35,421 bases of DNA, from positions 23,439-58,859 of the forward strand of contig JAAVBC010000008.1 of assembly GCA_014803765.1 (NCBI GenBank), read 5' to 3'. Position 1 is the first letter of the stretch; every line of letters starts with the position of its first letter. Under the pieces are notes generated by a model, which worked only from the letters and a program-made list of their open reading frames with translations, was not told where the DNA came from and ran no database searches. Positions 35,302 to 35,421 of this stretch are shown here, piece after piece. A program made the position numbers and the translations under genes. The DNA comes from Bacteroides sp. GTDB taxonomy: Bacteria > Bacteroidota > Bacteroidia > Bacteroidales > Muribaculaceae.

Positions 35302-35421
35302 GCTAAGTAAGTAATGAAAATTAATGTGTATATAAAACTTAAAGATTTTTGAGATAATTTCCATGCGGAAGAAAGGAAGATACGATAGTATCTGACTGAC
35401 TGACAATTGGAAATTAGCCAA

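Noticed and set aside
35302..35421. 40-residue N-terminal extension of the deacetylase
   Set aside because: It begins with TTG at the window edge and would add a hydrophobic, atypical segment; the family start MGWIERPP is at 35301.
1..35421. CRISPR arrays, tRNA or rRNA genes, transposases
   Set aside because: No regular repeat-spacer pattern, no cloverleaf with a T-loop, no IS or integrase gene seen.

Overview
The window looks like a chromosomal segment from the order Bacteroidales, and gene content and moderate GC would fit Muribaculaceae (a family guess, not proven). The evidence is a SusC/SusD outer-membrane glycan importer with surface lipoproteins, BACON domains, a DUF2723 membrane protein, DUF4271 next to hemD, a TPR-membrane-HTH protein, and several copies of the Bacteroidetes promoter pattern (TTG, about 19-21 bases, TAnnTTTG). 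Ribosome-binding sites are mostly weak, as is usual in this phylum.

Region 1 (1-10310) is a small polysaccharide utilization locus. On the minus strand the order of transcription is GH16 glucanase, SusC, SusD, then a glycan-binding lipoprotein with a duplicated C-terminal domain. On the plus strand a divergent exported GH5 enzyme shares the 8605-8985 intergenic region. GH16 plus a GH5 with an exo-glucanase-like LGNWL motif suggests a beta-1,3- (laminarin-like) or mixed-linkage beta-glucan. No sensor/regulator is in the window. The 3' side (1-428) holds only palindromic repeats and a hairpin.

Region 2 (10341-16955) is housekeeping: a CBS-domain protein (-), then pdxJ, exbB, exbD and a TonB-like protein (+), which probably energise SusC-type importers. 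A possible 19-codon mini-ORF with a hairpin and a strong bidirectional terminator comes next. It is followed by miaB (-) and a CoA-transferase/acetyl-CoA hydrolase (+), whose promoters face each other and overlap.

Region 3 (about 17100-19604) is visibly AT-rich compared with its surroundings. It has a strong promoter, a leader with three hairpins, a 157-residue secreted protein with two CC pairs, and a TPR/transmembrane/HTH protein.

Region 4 (19711-28228) holds a minus-strand trio (polyprenyl synthetase, rnhB, polA) divergent from a DUF2723 protein and aroK. PolA seems to have lost its proofreading residues. The prenyl synthetase promoter lies so close to its ATG that the mRNA may be leaderless. 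After aroK a full promoter with no downstream plus-strand gene drives what looks like an unrecognised structured RNA (about 28307-28461).

Region 5 (28515-35301) is a long minus-strand run: polysaccharide deacetylase, NAD-dependent epimerase, DUF4271, hemD, a 998-residue protein and a coiled-coil protein. The 998-residue protein joins two receiver-like domains to a PEP-synthase-type ATP-binding domain with no phosphohistidine domain. The last three genes overlap by 4 bases each. This receiver/ATP-grasp/coiled-coil unit is the best candidate here for an undescribed signalling or metabolic-control system.
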